A stretch of 64,000 nucleotides of DNA, taken from NCBI GenBank assembly GCA_951394405.1, contig OX596336.1:2728001-2792000 (forward strand), given 5' to 3'. The DNA is from Coprinellus micaceus. Its lineage: Eukaryota > Basidiomycota > Agaricomycetes > Agaricales > Psathyrellaceae. The position numbers were made by a program, and so were the translations under genes. Position 1 is the first letter of the stretch. Every line of letters starts with the position of its first letter. Below, piece by piece: positions 10,010 to 20,598 of this stretch. The notes beneath the pieces were generated by a model. It was not told where the DNA came from. It did no database searches and saw only the letters and a program-made list of their open reading frames with translations.

Positions 10010-12834
10010 TCGAACTTCTCCGTCAATTTAGGCAGACCTCTGAGGGTCTGGCCTATAGCGTCCTTTACGCGGCCGCGGTTCACCGGGGAGAGGTGACAGG
10101 CGGCCCCGTAGTGGGGTGAGGCACCCCCCCTGTGTTCCTCTGGTAGGAGGGAGCGCAGTGGGTGTGTGTCAGATAAAGTCGCCGTTCGGAACACAGCACG
10201 CTGTGAAAGCTTCCGAAGGTGAAGACGAATGGGTGGGAGGCCTGCGAGGCATTCCACTCCTCCAGTAGGAGACGTGCGAAACGCTCCTATTATCCAGCAT
10301 GCTGCTTTGCGCTGCATGGAGGTTAGAATTTTGAGTGCGCCTTGAATCTTGGCGCCCTCATAGTGCCACAACCTATGTCCGTACGTGCAGATGGGAATCA
10401 CACACGCTCGGAACAAGATTCGTTTGTTCTTGGGCGATAGCCCTCGAGTAGAGTTACCAAGCATCCTCATCGCCATTACAGTGGTGAGAGCCTTGGTCGA
10501 GTAGTACCGGATGTGTTCTTTGAAGGACAAGAACCGGTCGAAGAAGAAGCCCAAGTAGCGCCAGTACTGCTTGGGTTTCAGAGGTGTGTCCCCTGTGAAG
10601 GGGGCATATCCGAGATCAAGGGGCATGCGGAAGTCCGTGTGGCCCTTGGAGAAGTGGAAGAGTTCTGTCTTGTTGTGTTCCAAGACGAGCCCTGCCTTTG
10701 TAAACATATCGAAGAGACACTGGTATGCATGGTACAGATGCACGCAGTTCTCTTCGATATCGCGAGACTGGACGATGATAGTGCCATCGTCCACGTATGA
10801 GATCAAGGTAGCGAGTTTCCCCTCTGGCCTCAACCGAAAGAGCTTCATGATTGGAGCTATGACAAGGGCGGATAGCACGGGTGAGAGGGCAGAGCCCTGT
10901 CCCACTCCTACGTCCGCCCGGACAGGATCCGAAGTAGAGCCATTCCACACATAGGATGTGTGGCGCTCCACCAGGTAGGATTCAAAGAAGGTCACCACCA
11001 TGGGGTGGAAGCCTTGCTTGCGAAGTACCTCGAGTAAGAACTCGTGGTTGATAGACGGGAAGAACTGGGCGATGTCGAAAGCAACAACGCTTGTCTTTAA
11101 CCCTGCTGCCCACCCCGTTCGCACCAAGTGCGTCAGGAACAGGCCAGCGTCTTCGGTAGAGCGCTGACGCACTCCTCCCATTTGATTTGGATCGACGAGA
11201 TCATACTTGATCATGTCGAACTGAATGCGGTTGGAAATCATCTTTTCAACCAGTTTACCAAGGGTGTTCAGAAGCACAATGGGTCTGAACGCCTTTGGGG
11301 CAGAGTAGGACGGCTTGTTCGGTTTCGGTATGATAATCGAAAGCGAGTCCTTGAACTGTTTTGGCCAGTGCCCGGTTTTTAAGCAGGCATTGGCCAGGTC
11401 CATCACTACCTTTTCACATTCAGGTACAGCGAAGATATACTTCAGATGCTGCCATGTGACATGGTCAGGACCCGGAGCGGAGCGAGATGAGCAGGCCTCA
11501 AGGGCTTGCCTCATTTCTAAGAGAGAGAAGACTGGCCATTCCCTGACAGACTCGTCGGGGAGTTCGTCCAGAAGGCTCAGATCGACCGGTCGGTCGTTGG
11601 CCGCATTGTAGGTGCCGTGTAAGGCTCCCCAAAGCTGGTCGAGGTTGTGGCACGGCTGTCCGTTATGTTGGATAGCCTCGCACGGCGGGTTCTTGCGCTC
11701 CTTGACCCAGTCCATTAGGTCCCAGGGGCGCTTGTCTGTTTCTGAGATATCTTTGATGCGCTCATCAAAGAACTCTTGCCTCGTCTTTTTTACAAGACGT
11801 CGAAATGCACCACGAGTTTCAGCAGAGTCATCCGCTTTCCATTCGTCGTACGCCTTCTGACATTCGTCAGTCCACCACTTTTTTGAGCGGGGGGTAATGA
11901 TGTACTCTTCCGAGTGGGCGAACCACGCATCAGAGAACACCTTTTCAATCGCCACAGAGAGTTCCTCCACTCCTTCTGCGGTGTTGAGATCGTACAGGTC
12001 GGAGAGACCAGGCATCTCCTTTTCGACCTGCATAAAGAACGGGGCCACCGCATCCTCCTTGAGGGTGCGGCCCTTGATATGTTCAGCATAATTGCTGAGT
12101 TTGATAACTGAGGATAGCGGATAGTGATCCGATGTCCCCTTGAGGTCATGATCTCTCAGCGGGGCTGCTGAGAGAACATAGGCAGGTTGGACGAACACCA
12201 TGTGTATTACGGACTTGATGTTCGCATCGGCGTGGGACACATACGTGGGTCCTGGATTGACAGGTGGGGAGTATTCCACACCTAGACGGGCTGCTGTTTC
12301 CAGCAGTAGAATAGCTGTATCTCCATGGTTTGGAACGGCCTCGTCCCATTCCCTGGAGTGACAGTTGAAGTCTCCTGCCATGTAGTCCATGGCTGGGAGT
12401 GATTCTGCGCGGCGATCGAGCAAGCGAATTGCTCGATGGTCGGCGTCTGAGTATACATTCATAAGGTGCATGGGTTCATTCTCTGTAAACAGAGTGATAA
12501 CCATCACGTCTCGGTCGTCGATCAGGTCTCGACGGTAAGTCGGACGTAGTACGTCCAATCTCTTATTTACGTAGGCCATGACCCGCGGACGTGTCTCAGG
12601 CTCGGTGGGAGGGACCATGCAGGTCCACTTAGGATGACGGGGCGAGCCCCACACTTCCGTACCTTCCTTATTATGCGCAGAAGGGGCGTGGCGAACGAGC
12701 CTCCATGGAGGCTCTTGTAAGAATACGATATCCAACGATTTACATTGAGTTTCGAGTAATACAACGAGAGAGTCCCAAGACTTCGCAACATTGAAAGAAA
12801 GAACCCTAATCTTCCATAATGTTGTACTAGACAT
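10010..12834 (-). CDS. A3 ORF2, endonuclease and reverse transcriptase part
   Basis: ATG 12834 (MSSTTLWKIRVLSFN) lies inside the end of ORF1 (AATGTCTAG), so translation probably uses reinitiation or frameshifting at an 8-base overlap. An alternative upstream in-frame ATG at 12882 exists within ORF1. Endonuclease motifs: QEPPW, GDFNCHS, GTSDHYPL. Reverse transcriptase: IIPKPNKPSY, FRPIVLLNTLGKLVEKM, AFDIAQFFPS, GQGSALSPV and LISYVDDGT with the catalytic Asp pair. The frame stays open across the right B1 duplication into B1. Confidence 0.92.
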
Positions 12835-15532
12835 TAGGAGGGACTGGGTTAGATTGAAGCCGTCCACGATCTTGACGATCACGTACCTGCTTGTTGAGAG
12901 CGTCTATCTGGCCGCGGTTGAACCTCGCGTACCAGAACGGACAGTTCGACGACTCGGCGTCGTGGCCTTCCTTCCTGCAGTTGATACAACGTACACGATG
13001 GGGGCAGACTTTGATCTCCTCCGCGGTGGGGGGGATCGGCTTAGGGAGTTGCTTGGGCTTGCCCTTGCAACAGCTCGCGTGGTGGCGATGCTCGTCCCGA
13101 GTATGAGACTCGCCGCAGATAGGGCACCTGCGACGGGTCCGGCACATGAAGTCAGGATGTCCCCATTTGCAACAATTCTTGCAGAAGGGGACGCCCGGTT
13201 GGCGAGGAGTGGACCTAATGAGGCACTTCCTGCCGAGGATATTGATGGTCTTGTTGTTCAAGGCCTTCGCGCGGGTCCCTGCTTGGGAGTCCCAGATGTT
13301 GAAGTAGACGGTCACCGATGTGGAGGCCTTCGACTCGGAATTGATCACCCGGGGGCGGGCGGTCGGAATATAGTGCTCGCTCAAGGGCGAAGCCTCGAAA
13401 GCACTGTCGATGTCAGAGTAGACCGTAAGGTTACCCCCGACTTTGTATTTTGGAACACCATGTATCGCGAGATAGCTGGTGGACTGCGGAAGCCCGACCC
13501 ACAGATTGCGGGACCAGGCTGGAAGGACTTGGGTGATCCAACCGCGCGCAGCATTTAAGTCGCGCTCGTTTGGAACATCCGTTGTTCTGAGACTCCAACC
13601 CCCATAGGCCTGACTGCCTGAGAGGACTCGGAGCTCCGATCCAGCACGCTGAAGGATGTCGTTCATCCCCCTCACGACAAACCCGCCATCAATCTTGGGA
13701 ATCTGACCATCCTTCTCGTTGAAGAGGACCATGATCTGCGTGCGAGGCGGACCCTTGGTCGTAGATGCAGGGATCACCGTCTTCTTCTTCTTCTGCTTCT
13801 TCCCGCTCGAGACGGGGCCGGCAGAGATTGGAGGAGGGTGAACCTGGGGTAGGGGAGGTACAGGGCCGCCGTTGATAACCTTGGCGATCTGCATTGGAGT
13901 TAAATCAGGTCGAGCCCGCCCCCAGGTGGCGGCAGCCTCGACGTAATTCATTTTCGTCTTGCCCCCCTTGGCAACGACGTTCCACGGCCTGAGGGCCGAG
14001 GGTTTAGGGAGAGGCTTCTTAGGGCCGACCGGGAGGCCGACTCTCTGGAAGGGGACGGCGGGGGCTTTAGGCTGCGGCCTCGGGCCTCCGTCGTGCACAC
14101 GCTTCCGTGTAGCCGCAGAGAACGGGAGGCTCGGGTTCGGGCCGGGTACGGCCGGTTCCTGAGCGTCCCGAGAATCTTCGGGGCGTTCCTCCACAGGGGC
14201 GGGACGTTCCGGGATAGGGTCCTGGTCCACTCGGATGGGCGAGCCAGTGGGTTTACGCTTGCCGCCCCCGGGGGGAACGACACGCGAGCGTTGCTTGTTC
14301 GTCTTGGATGGGGCGAACGAAGGAGGAGGATTCTGGGCGGGGTACTCCGGAGGTGGTGTGTCTGCAAGGCCCTCTCGGATCTTGCGGGCAGACGCCTCGG
14401 TGTACTCTCGCCAGTAGCGGAAGCCCTTGGGAGGAGCTGTGGATAGGGGGGAAGGGGGCCGCCCCGAGGGGTCGGCCTTCCCCCAGCCTTGAGGTACGAG
14501 CGCCACCTGCAACGATGACGGTTCTCGAACCGCTGGGCTGACGAGCACATCCTCCATGGGACGTGGTGTAATGGAGTCTCGGAGATTCTCACCGGGAGGT
14601 ACAACCTCGCCGCTGAGCATCTCCTCTACGTTGGCAGCCCAGGACCCAATTGCGGGGTCCGAGGCGTAGATATCATCGTCCTCCTCCTGAACCTGCATTG
14701 GGTGTAGGGGGGGGGCGTGTGCGGTGTCGCCGACGGGTCGGCTGCTGAGAGGGTCCTCGCTCTCTCCACGTCCGAGGGGAGGGATCCTTCCGAATTGCAT
14801 CGGGGGGGATCGGATCCTCTGGGCGCGGGGAGTAGCTTGGGTGTGTGGAGACGGCGGACGGGTGCCCGGTGGGGTCACCATGTCGTCGTCATCCATGGAT
14901 TCGAATGCTTTCCCCCAGGCAGAGCCTTGGATGGCAGCGTCGACTTGGTCCCAGGTGAACCGTAGAGTATTGACCGCCTCGTACTCCTCCGCGGGGGGAT
15001 CCCGTCTGAGGAAGAACTCGGCAGCCCGATTGAGGGAGGAGATGGCGTCTTCTAGGGTGAGAGTGTTGGAGGGCGCCGGGGTGGGGAATTGGGTCCTGGT
15101 CGCTTCCAAGCCAAAACTCACCGCCTCCTCGTCATCCTCACTAGTACTCTCGCTCCCATCCTTCTCCCTGTAGACTGTGGACGGTGGTACGGTGGCAGAG
15201 TGGGCGCTCTGGTCCTCTGTTCCTCCTCCGCTGATGTTCAACGGGTCATCGTCACTCTGGGCGGCGGTGCTCGTCGATGTTTGGGATGGTCCATGCGGAC
15301 CCCGAAGGGTCGGCACGTCCGGCGTGTATCGCTGGCGGGCTTGCGCCCCTAGCGAGGTGGATTGAGGGGCCTGAGACAGGTCCCTGTTGGAGTGCAGAGA
15401 GGCGGCCCTCGAGGGGGGCCTCTGTGTAGAGGAAGCCGGATGGCTGGGATCTCGGGACGACGTGCGGGATCGGCCGCCCGGCGGGGTCGACTTCTCCCGG
15501 CGCGCGGCGGGTTTTTTCTTCGATGAGGACAT
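12827..15532 (-). CDS. A3 ORF1: Gag-like zinc-knuckle protein, short subtype
   Basis: Complete 901-residue frame from ATG 15532. The N-terminus (MSSSKKKPAARREKS) and the conserved C-terminal half match A1 and A8, but the middle differs: a shorter linker with a FRYWREYTEASARK motif replaces the TSWDEYSTS block of the long subtype. The three Cys/His clusters (CKNCCKWGHPDFMC, CPICGESHTRDEHRHH, CINCRKEGHDAESSNC) are intact. Predicted role: RNA packaging in the LINE ribonucleoprotein. Confidence 0.92.
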   Translation of the reverse strand: MSSSKKKPAARREKSTPPGGRSRTSSRDPSHPASSTQRPPSRAASLHSNRDLSQAPQSTSLGAQARQRYTPDVPTLRGPHGPSQTSTSTAAQSDDDPLNISGGGTEDQSAHSATVPPSTVYREKDGSESTSEDDEEAVSFGLEATRTQFPTPAPSNTLTLEDAISSLNRAAEFFLRRDPPAEEYEAVNTLRFTWDQVDAAIQGSAWGKAFESMDDDDMVTPPGTRPPSPHTQATPRAQRIRSPPMQFGRIPPLGRGESEDPLSSRPVGDTAHAPPLHPMQVQEEDDDIYASDPAIGSWAANVEEMLSGEVVPPGENLRDSITPRPMEDVLVSPAVREPSSLQVALVPQGWGKADPSGRPPSPLSTAPPKGFRYWREYTEASARKIREGLADTPPPEYPAQNPPPSFAPSKTNKQRSRVVPPGGGKRKPTGSPIRVDQDPIPERPAPVEERPEDSRDAQEPAVPGPNPSLPFSAATRKRVHDGGPRPQPKAPAVPFQRVGLPVGPKKPLPKPSALRPWNVVAKGGKTKMNYVEAAATWGRARPDLTPMQIAKVINGGPVPPLPQVHPPPISAGPVSSGKKQKKKKTVIPASTTKGPPRTQIMVLFNEKDGQIPKIDGGFVVRGMNDILQRAGSELRVLSGSQAYGGWSLRTTDVPNERDLNAARGWITQVLPAWSRNLWVGLPQSTSYLAIHGVPKYKVGGNLTVYSDIDSAFEASPLSEHYIPTARPRVINSESKASTSVTVYFNIWDSQAGTRAKALNNKTINILGRKCLIRSTPRQPGVPFCKNCCKWGHPDFMCRTRRRCPICGESHTRDEHRHHASCCKGKPKQLPKPIPPTAEEIKVCPHRVRCINCRKEGHDAESSNCPFWYARFNRGQIDALNKQVRDRQDRGRLQSNPVPPNV

Positions 15533-15592
15533 CAGAGATGCCCTCGGTGGTCGTATACCAGCTCAGGAGTCAGCGGTACACCTTCCAGACGA

Positions 15593-15605
15593 CGGGGTAG
15601 AGATG
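15593..15605. repeat. Target-site duplication of A4, left copy (right copy 18772-18784)
   Basis: CGGGGTAGAGATG at 15593-15605 and 18772-18784; one or two further Ts are ambiguous with the tail. The sequence is part of the 5' UTR of A3, as the uninterrupted A1 and A8 leaders show. Confidence 0.92.
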
Positions 15606-18600
15606 TTTTTTTTTTTTTTTTTTTTTTTTTTGAAATCAGCTTTTATATACCGGGGCACGATGGCAGTCCGGTCGCTATCAACATACAAAGAGAGCGCGAG
15701 CGTCACTAACTAAGTACTACTGCAATTATGAAACACAAAGGATTGACGATTTGGAGACGCCCGGCGCTTGAAGTTTTACCCCCAACCAGCAGACAGACAG
15801 TGAAAGGCCTTGCGGCACTAACAGATCAGTATGTTAAGTCGGCATTCCCACCCAGTCCAGTCCAATCCCCACCAGTACCAGTCCACCACAAGGTGTTATG
15901 GGCCCCGGGGGCACACCTTGCCTGCCCCCGAACGGTGTCCCTCACGGTAACCGCGCTTCGGGTACCCCTCATCCGCATCAGTTGCAAGGACTGACACGTC
16001 GGGGTACCTACCCAACTCCCTTCACGTGAGACCTTTAACCAGCAGAGGCCAGTCCAAACCAAACGAGGCCGCTTCCTCTCAACCATCGCCCTGTGGGGCG
16101 TATTGGAACCCGAAGGCGAAGGCCTTTGGGTTGTCCTCTAAGAACCAAACGAGTTCTCGCACAAAGCGGGGATCCCGATCGTAGGTTTGCAGCACACCGC
16201 ACTGCGTAAAGATATGGTGCCTTGTTTGCACTGGACAGCCGCATTCACATTCGTGATTGTCATGGCCAGGTATGCGGAACTGGGAGTAGTACTCTCCGGT
16301 AGGCGCGTGGTTGAGGATGGCTCTGCACATACGTGCACAGAGCGCATTACTCTCATTAACATGTCGGAGCCATACTCCCCCATTGGAGTATGTCGGACGA
16401 GTTGGCTTCCCCTTGGGGTCGCGCAGCACCATGAACTGGTGCCCTAGATAATCTGGATTGCGTGCCTGAGTAGCCCACGCGTCCAGGGCGGAGTCAGCAA
16501 CATGCTTGCGCACGCTGTCGAGAGAGGTAGCGGGTCTCACTCCTGCCGGAGTAGGAGGGAGGCTCCGCGCGTGCAAATGAGCACGATGTTGGAGACCCCA
16601 CTTCAGCTTTGAGGGGGTCTCGATGAAGTCCACCCGTCTGTCCGCCTTGGCGGCAAACCAGGTGCGGAGGGCCTTGCAGGTCGCAAGCGAGAACGCCTGG
16701 CCCGAATGGATCCCCGGATCGACTGCCCTCTTGGCCATTGCCAGAGAGTCAGTAAATATCGCAATCCGATCACAGTCTTCTAGGGCCGTAGCCCTTCCAA
16801 CTGCCATGCGAATCGCTAAGAGCTCAGCGTCAGACGACAGGACCCGTCCTGCCACCGTGACTCCTTTGCTCTGTTGGTTGCCTAGGCCTTCGTATACGTA
16901 GGCCGCGGTCACATTATGCCTGGTGGCCTTGGGGACAGACGCGTCCACCCCCATGCACACTGTGCGAACATTGGTACTCAGCGAGTTCCAAAGAGTGTTC
17001 AGTTCCTGCCGTCGTCGTTCGAAGATGTCTTCGCCGTACCGCTGGAAACTGTTGAAGTGGACTTGGGCCCCATAGAGGTCCATCATCCTAGATCCTGGAG
17101 TGTTTTCGACCGCGCATGGCTCGAATTTCTCCGTCAATTTAGGCAGACCTCTGAGGGTCTGGCCTATAGCGTCCTTTACGCGGCCGCGGTTCACCGGAGA
17201 GAGGTGACAGGCGGCCCCATAATGGGGGGAGGCACTGCCCCTGTGTTCTTCTGGTAGGAGAGAGCGCAAGGGGTGTGTGTCAGATAAAGTCGCCGTCCGG
17301 AACACTGCGCGTTGCGAGAGTTTCCGGAGGTGAAGTCGAATGGGTGGGAGGCCGGCGAGGCACTCCACTCCCCCAGTAGGAGATGTACGAAACGCTCCTA
17401 TTATCCAGCATGCTGCCTTACGCTGCATGGAGGTTAGAATTTTGAGCGCGCCTTGGATTTTGGCGCCCTCATAATACCACAGCCTGTGCCCGTACGTGCA
17501 GATGGGTATCACACACGCTCGGAACAAGATGCGTTTGTTCTTGGGCGACAGCCCTCGAGTAGAATTACCAAGCATCCTCATCGCCATGACGGTGGTGAGG
17601 GCCTTGGTCGAGTAGTACCGGATGTGTTCTTTAAAGGACAAGAACCGGTCGAAAAAGAAGCCCAGGTAGCGCCAATACTGCTTGGGTTTCAGAGGGGTGT
17701 CCCCTGTGAAGGGGGCATATCCGAGATCAAGGGGCATACGGAAATCCGTATGGCCTTTGGAAAAGTGGAAGAGTTCTGTCTTGTCGTGTTCCAAGACGAG
17801 CCCTGCCTTTGTAAACATATCAAAGAGAGACTGGTATGCATGATAGAGATGCACGCAGTTTTCTTCGATATCGCGAGACTGGACGATGATGGTGCCATCG
17901 TCCACGTATGAGATCAAGGTAGCGAGTTTCCCCTCTGGCCTCAATCGGAAGAGCTTCATGATTGGAGCTATGACAAGGGCTGATAGTATGGGTGATAGGG
18001 CTGAGCCCTGACCCACCCCTACGTCCGCCCGAAACGGGTCCGAAGTGGAGCCATTCCACACATAGGATGTGTGGCGCTCCACCAGGTAGGATTCAAAGAA
18101 GGTCACCACCATAGGGTGGAAGCCTTGCTTGCGAAGTACCTCGAGTAGAAACTCGTGGTTGATAGATGGGAAGAACTGGGCGATGTCAAAAGCAACAACG
18201 CTTGTCTTTAACCCTGCTGCCCACCCCGTTCGCACCAAGTGCGTCAGGAACAGGCCAGCGTCTTCGGTAGAGCGCTGACGCACCCCTCCCATTTGATTTG
18301 GATCGACAAGATCATACTTGATCATGTCAAACTGAACCCGGTTGGAAATCATCTTTTCAACCAATTTACCAAGGGTGTTCAGAAGCACAATAGGTCTGAA
18401 CGCCTTTGGGGCAGAGTAGGACGGCTTATTCGGTTTCGGTATGATAATCGAAAGCGAGTCCTTGAAGTGTTTTGGCCAGTGCCCGGTTTTTATGCAGGCA
18501 TTGGCCAAGTCCATCACGACCTTTTCGCATTCAGGTACAGTGAAGATATACTTCAGGTGCTGCCATGTGACATGGTCAGGACCTGGAGCGGAACGAGATG

Positions 18601-18771
18601 AGCATGCCTCCAAGGCTTGCCTCATTTCTAAGAGAGAGAATACTGGCCACTCCCTGACAGGCTCGTCGGGGAGTTCGTCCAATAGACTCAGATCGACCGG
18701 TCGGTCGTTGGCCGCATTGTAGGTTCCATGTAAGGCACCCCAAAGCTGGTCGAGATTGTGACAAGGCTGTC
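15606..18771 (-). mobile_element. LINE A4: 5'-truncated family A insertion in the 5' UTR of A3
   Basis: T-run 15606-15631 (26 bases), 3' UTR 15632-16078, and ORF2 truncated at GQPCHNLDQLW (about residue 392, before reverse transcriptase). It is inserted in the same orientation as A3, splitting the A3 leader so that the first 76 bp of A3 now lie directly upstream of the truncated A4 ORF2. Confidence 0.93.
16079..18771 (-). CDS. A4 ORF2 fragment: complete reverse transcriptase and RNase H, no endonuclease
   Basis: An uninterrupted frame of nearly 900 codons covers the whole reverse transcriptase (FRPIVLLNTLG, FDIAQFFPS, GQGSALSP, SYVDDGTIIV), RNase H (GVDASVPKATRH, DAELLAIR, FTDSLAMAK) and the terminal zinc cluster, ending QYAPQGDG. 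The frame stays open upstream through the A3 leader to 18853 but has no ATG there that I can identify. I therefore treat it as a truncated ORF2 with unknown expression. Confidence 0.88.
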
Positions 18772-18847
18772 CGGGGTAGAGATGTTGCGAATGTGGAGAT
18801 TGGTCGGCCCAAATAGGAAGGTGGTGGTAAGAGATCAAGAAGCGATG
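18772..18847 (-). promoter_or_regulatory. Detached first 76 bp of the A3 5' UTR
   Basis: The minus strand starts near 18847 with the family A 5' terminus (CGCTTCTTGATCTCTTACC) and continues to the A4 duplication. If LINE promoter activity resides here, as inferred for A1, transcripts would now run into A4. Confidence 0.55.
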
Positions 18848-19460
18848 GAGCAACGATAGTCTGCAGCTTGCTGGACCAGCTCACAGCACCTCCAGCCACA
18901 GTGGTGACATAACCACCGGTAGAGCGTCCAGAATCAAGGCAGTCACCATGGGAGGCATCACAGTAGGTCTCAAATGTGACCGAGTCGACACCTTTTCCAC
19001 TGTAGGTGAGCTTGTAATCCATAGAGCCCTTGAGGTAGTGAAGGAGGTGCTTGAGAGCAGCCCAGTGACGAGGTCCTGGATTGGCGCTGAAGCAGCCAAG
19101 GAAGTCAATGGCGTAGGAGATGTCAGGACAAGTCATGGTGGCAAGGTAGAGGATGGCACCAAGGATGCTGAGGTAGGGGATGCTGTGCATGAACTCAATC
19201 TCTTCCTGGGTGATAGGACCCATGGACTTGGAGAGCTTGATCCCAGGAGGGAGAGGGGTGCCTACAGGGCTGCAGGACTCGAAACCATAACGAGCAAGGA
19301 TGTCGATGATGTACTGGCGCTGGGAGAGGGAGATGGACCGGTTGGGACGATCCCTGATGACTTCAACACCAAGGATGAACTTGGTTTCACCCAAGTCACG
19401 CAGCTTGAACCGCTTGGAGAGCTCCTCCACAGTTCGATCCAGTGCCTCCTTGCTCTTGGA

Positions 19461-19524
19461 GGCCAGAGTCACATCATCAATGTAGACGGGGAGGCCAGAG
19501 TCACATCATCAATGTAGACGGGGA
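19461..19524. repeat. 32-bp tandem duplication in C1 reverse transcriptase
   Basis: The block starting GGCCAGAGTCACATCATC at 19461 is repeated exactly from 19493. Intact C2 has one copy. The unit length is not a multiple of three, so the reading frame is lost right at the YIDD active-site codons. Confidence 0.95.
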
Positions 19525-20266
19525 GGATGATGCGGACATCTCCATGAGCGTAGATGTAGACAGACCGGTCAGACTGGAGTCGAGTGAATCCCATGTCCAG
19601 AAGCGTGGCATGCAGCTTCTTGTTCCACTGCCTAGCACCTTGCTTGAGGCCATACAGCGACTTCTTGAGCAGGCAGACCGTGTTGGGACCACCTTGGTGG
19701 AAGCCCTTAGGCTGGCACATGTAGATGACTTCGTCCAAGTCGCCGTTGGTGAAGGCAGAGGAGAAGTCGCAGGAACGAAGGTGCATGTCCTCAATCCCAG
19801 CAGCTGCAAGGGCGTTACGAAAGGCGGCAGGACGGAAGGTGGGGGCATAGGTCTCAGAGTAGTCAATCCCAGGACGTTGGCTGCAGCCCTTGGCCACAAT
19901 ATGACTCTTGAAGCGTTCAACCTTGCCGTCAGGAGTGCGTTTGGTCTTGAAGACCCAGCCAGAGGGGATGGCCTTGGCTCCAGGAGGCAGTTCGACTAGC
20001 TCCCAAGTCCCATTGCCTGTGAGGGTGAGGATCTCCTCGCATGCGGCAGCTTCCCAGTGCTGACTATCAGGCCGAGCAAGGGCTTCCCTGTAGGTACGAG
20101 GGTCACCAGTGGCAGAGACACCTGCAAAGTCATTGACTTCACCGTATCCACCCATGTCGTCATCACTCTCATCCTCAACGGCAGGACTCGGTTCCCTGGC
20201 TTCCCAGAGAGCTGGGGGAGCAGGGGCGAGTTGCGGTGCAAGGGCCCGGCCAAGGGCAGGGGCAGT

Positions 20267-20280
20267 GAGAGGACGAGGTG
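20267..20280. repeat. Target-site duplication of A5, left copy (right copy 20599-20612)
   Basis: GAGAGGACGAGGTG at 20267-20280 and 20599-20612. C2 shows the undisturbed site in the Pro-rich linker codons. Confidence 0.95.
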
Positions 20281-20598
20281 GCAGGCAAGGTGTGCCCCCG
20301 GGGCCCATAACACCTTGTGGCGGACTGGTACTGGTGGGGATTGGACTGGGCTGGGTGGGAATGCCGACTTAACATACCGATCTGTTAGTGCCGCAAGGCC
20401 TTTCATCGTCTGTCTGCTGGTTGGGGGTAAAACCCCAAGCGCCGGGCGTCTCCAAATTGTCAATATCTCATGTCTCATAATTGCAGTAGTACTTAGTTAG
20501 TGACGCTCGCGCTTCCTTTGTATGTTGATAGCGACCGGACTGCCATCGTGCCCCGGTATATAAAAGCTGATTTCAAAAAAAAAAAAAAAAAAAAAAAA
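20281..20598 (+). mobile_element. LINE A5: very short family A 3'-end insertion
   Basis: A 318-bp insertion consisting only of the distal 3' UTR of family A (starting GCAGGCAAGGTGTGCCCCC, ending GCTGATTTC at about 20574) and a roughly 24-base A-tail. A perfect 14-bp duplication flanks it, so it is a genuine, extremely 5'-truncated target-primed copy in C1. It has no coding capacity. Confidence 0.95.

Larger units (their letters stand above)
6232..18847 (-). mobile_element. LINE A3: full-length family A element carrying two further LINE insertions
   Basis: From right to left on the minus strand: 5' UTR (18847-18772, then 15605-15533), ORF1, ORF2 (broken by B1), 3' UTR (6692-6245) and a short 13-base A-tail (T-run 6232-6244). 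Subtracting B1 (7750-10009 plus one duplication) and A4 (15606-18771 plus one duplication) leaves a full-length element of about 7.2 kb. Without the insertions both ORFs would be open. ORF1 is the short, roughly 901-residue subtype. Confidence 0.92.

Noticed and set aside
18772..18853. N-terminal extension of A4 ORF2 starting in the A3 leader
   Set aside because: The frame is open only because the A3 leader lacks stops; no in-frame ATG is evident and other copies do not encode it.
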